Positions 62,748-64,000 of a stretch of 64,000 bases of DNA are shown piece after piece. Origin of the DNA: Mucilaginibacter sp. UR6-11 (lineage in GTDB: Bacteria; Bacteroidota; Bacteroidia; Sphingobacteriales; Sphingobacteriaceae); assembly GCF_020880695.1 (NCBI RefSeq), contig NZ_JAJIWO010000006.1, positions 124,001 through 188,000 on the forward strand, given 5' to 3'. Numbering within the stretch: position 1 is the stretch's first letter; every line of letters begins with the position of its first letter. The notes beneath the pieces were generated by a model. That model worked only from the letters and a program-made list of their open reading frames with translations. It was not told where the DNA came from and ran no database searches. Both the position numbers and the translations under genes were made by a program.

Positions 62748-64000
62748 TTAGCTGAGGTGAGCAGAATGCTTCCTGATTTTAATCACTACCAGTTTTGAGG
62801 TGGGCGTATTACTTCTTTTGGCGACGCTGTCAATAGGTACCAGCACATTGGTTTCGGGGTAGTAGGTTGCGGTGTTCCGTTCGGGGATATGGTAAGGCAC
62901 CACTACAAACAAGCGGGCCACACGCTCTTTTCCGCCGTAGTTATTAAACAGGTCAACCAGCTCGCCTTCGCCAAAACCGGCAAGCCGCATATCCTTACGG
63001 TTCATGAATATCACCCGGCGCTCATTATGAATCCCCCGGTACCTGTCGTCCAGGCCGTAAATTGTCGTGTTAAACTGGTCATGACTGCGGATCGTGGTCA
63101 TCATATACTCATCCGCGGCCAATTGATGATCCGGCAGCTCATTTATCGTAAAAGCTACCTTATCGCCAAATTTCTCGCTCTTAAATTGACCCAGCCGCGC
63201 TGCATTTGGCAGGTAAAAGCCCCCCGGCTCGCGTATTCGTTTATTATAGTCGTCAAAGCCGGGTATCACCTTTTCGATATCGTCCCTTACGGCATCGTAA
63301 CTGGTCTCATATTTGTGCCAGTCAATAACCGTACGATGACCGATAGTGGCTTTGGCCAACCGGCATACAATCTGGTTTTCATTCAACAGGTTATCAGCTA
63401 CGGGGTCAAGTATCCCTTTTGACATTTGCATCACTCCCATTGAATTTTCGCAGCTGATAAACTGTGGCTCGCCGTTTACCACGTCTTTATCGCTGCGCGA
63501 AAGTGTCGGCAATATAAGAGCCTCCTCACCATGAACCAGATGGCTGCGGTTTAATTTGGTTGATACATTTACCGTCAGCTTCATTTTGCGCATACCTTCG
63601 GCGGTATAGGTAGTATCGGGCGTAGCCGACAGGAAATTTCCGCCCATCGCAAAGAAAACCTTTAGTTTCCCTTCATTCATAGCGGTGATGGTTTCTACTA
63701 CATCATAGCCGTGCCGGCGCGGGGGCTCAAATCCAAAAACCTGCTTAAGTTTATCCAGCTGTTCGGGTTTAGGTTTATCCCAGATCATCATGGTGCGGTT
63801 ACCCTGCACATTACTGTGGCCGCGCACCGGGCATAAGCCGGCGCCGGGTTTACCTATGGCGCCTTTAAGCAGCGTCAGGTTTAAGATTTCGTTTATGGTA
63901 GCTACCCCATTTTCATGTTGGGTAATGCCCATGGCCCAGCAAATAATTATCCGCTTTTTATTTTTAAGCATATCGGCAGCTTCCTGCAACTGTGCTACGG
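62748..64000 (-). CDS. YdeP/FdhF-type molybdopterin oxidoreductase, 5' part outside the window
   Basis: C-terminal ~417 residues of a formate-dehydrogenase-alpha-like molybdenum enzyme; the frame is open through the window edge, so the N-terminal [4Fe-4S] domain is not seen. Visible: IICWAMGITQHENGVATINE, LLKGAIGKPGAGLCPVRGHS, NVQGNRTMMIWDKP, FAMGGNFLSATPD, LNRSHLVHGEEALILPTLSR, and the C-terminal cofactor-binding domain (MTTIRSHDQFNTTIYGLDDR, RVIFMNRKDMRLAGFGEGEL). This pattern matches the FdhF/YdeP group, linked in E. coli to acid resistance. Electron partner unknown. Confidence 0.9.
   Translation of the reverse strand, partial: VAQLQEAADMLKNKKRIIICWAMGITQHENGVATINEILNLTLLKGAIGKPGAGLCPVRGHSNVQGNRTMMIWDKPKPEQLDKLKQVFGFEPPRRHGYDVVETITAMNEGKLKVFFAMGGNFLSATPDTTYTAEGMRKMKLTVNVSTKLNRSHLVHGEEALILPTLSRSDKDVVNGEPQFISCENSMGVMQMSKGILDPVADNLLNENQIVCRLAKATIGHRTVIDWHKYETSYDAVRDDIEKVIPGFDDYNKRIREPGGFYLPNAARLGQFKSEKFGDKVAFTINELPDHQLAADEYMMTTIRSHDQFNTTIYGLDDRYRGIHNERRVIFMNRKDMRLAGFGEGELVDLFNNYGGKERVARLFVVVPYHIPERNTATYYPETNVLVPIDSVAKRSNTPTSKLVVIKIRKHSAHLS

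Overview
The window is a gene-dense chromosomal segment of a Bacteroidota bacterium, most likely a Sphingobacteriaceae member of the Mucilaginibacter/Pedobacter type. The evidence is the set of DUF4412, DUF4296, DUF5686, DUF4833, DUF4337 and GH92 proteins, a serine palmitoyltransferase of the Sphingobacterium type, outer-membrane barrels ending in Phe, and many exact copies of the Bacteroidota -7 promoter box TAnnTTTG. I saw no rRNA, tRNA, CRISPR array, insertion sequence or prophage. The genus is an inference.

Layout. 1-7.2 kb: 5' two thirds of alaS (-), a MerR regulator, a ComEC/Rec2 channel, a secreted DUF4412-like protein and an LtaS-like membrane sulfatase. 7.2-12.7 kb: a ferritin-like diiron protein, then an overlapping CDF transporter-NUDIX-bioA operon (all -), an aspartate aminotransferase (+) and a small beta-barrel (-). 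13.2-18.9 kb: a complete RND efflux operon (tolC-like, acrA-like, acrB-like; -).

19.3-30.1 kb is the most interesting part. It is a contiguous + strand locus that appears to encode a whole inositol-sphingolipid pathway: serine palmitoyltransferase; a GNAT protein (candidate bacterial ceramide synthase); an NAD-dependent epimerase/reductase (candidate ceramide reductase); myo-inositol-phosphate synthase; a PgpA-like phosphatase (candidate PI-phosphate phosphatase); a DUF5686 outer-membrane protein; a CDP-alcohol phosphatidyltransferase (candidate PI-phosphate synthase); DUF4833; a fatty acid hydroxylase; and an AUR1-type PAP2 enzyme with an intact His-His-Asp triad (candidate inositol phosphorylceramide synthase). 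The likely flow is Ser + acyl-CoA to 3-keto-sphinganine to dihydroceramide, glucose-6-P to inositol-P to PI-P to PI, and PI + ceramide to inositol phosphorylceramide.

30.3-41.4 kb is mixed housekeeping: a TPR protein whose C-terminal membrane anchor lies in the -1 frame after an A9 run, a CAP-domain protein, a DbpA-like helicase with a half-length DUF1456 partner, a Gfo/Idh-like oxidoreductase, DUF4337, TruC, a MazG-like pyrophosphohydrolase, a DUF1080 protein, an SDR and argS. 41.6-44.9 kb pairs two guanidino-group hydrolases (arginine deiminase-like and CtlX-like) around a DUF2975/HTH pair. 44.9-53.2 kb: mutS2-DUF4296 (-), then yggS, a GNAT, a DUF3298 protein and aspartate kinase (+), and a secreted basic-secretory-protein peptidase.

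53.2-61.4 kb is a small glycan or ester utilisation area: two GH92 mannosidases, two secreted alpha/beta hydrolases and a DUF6282 hydrolase, without SusC/SusD. The window ends with a cysteine-free peroxiredoxin-like protein and the 3' part of a YdeP-type molybdopterin oxidoreductase. Intergenic DNA holds several strong hairpin terminators, palindromic dispersed-repeat candidates and an unexplained cluster of GGATCA hexamers at 60.2-60.4 kb.
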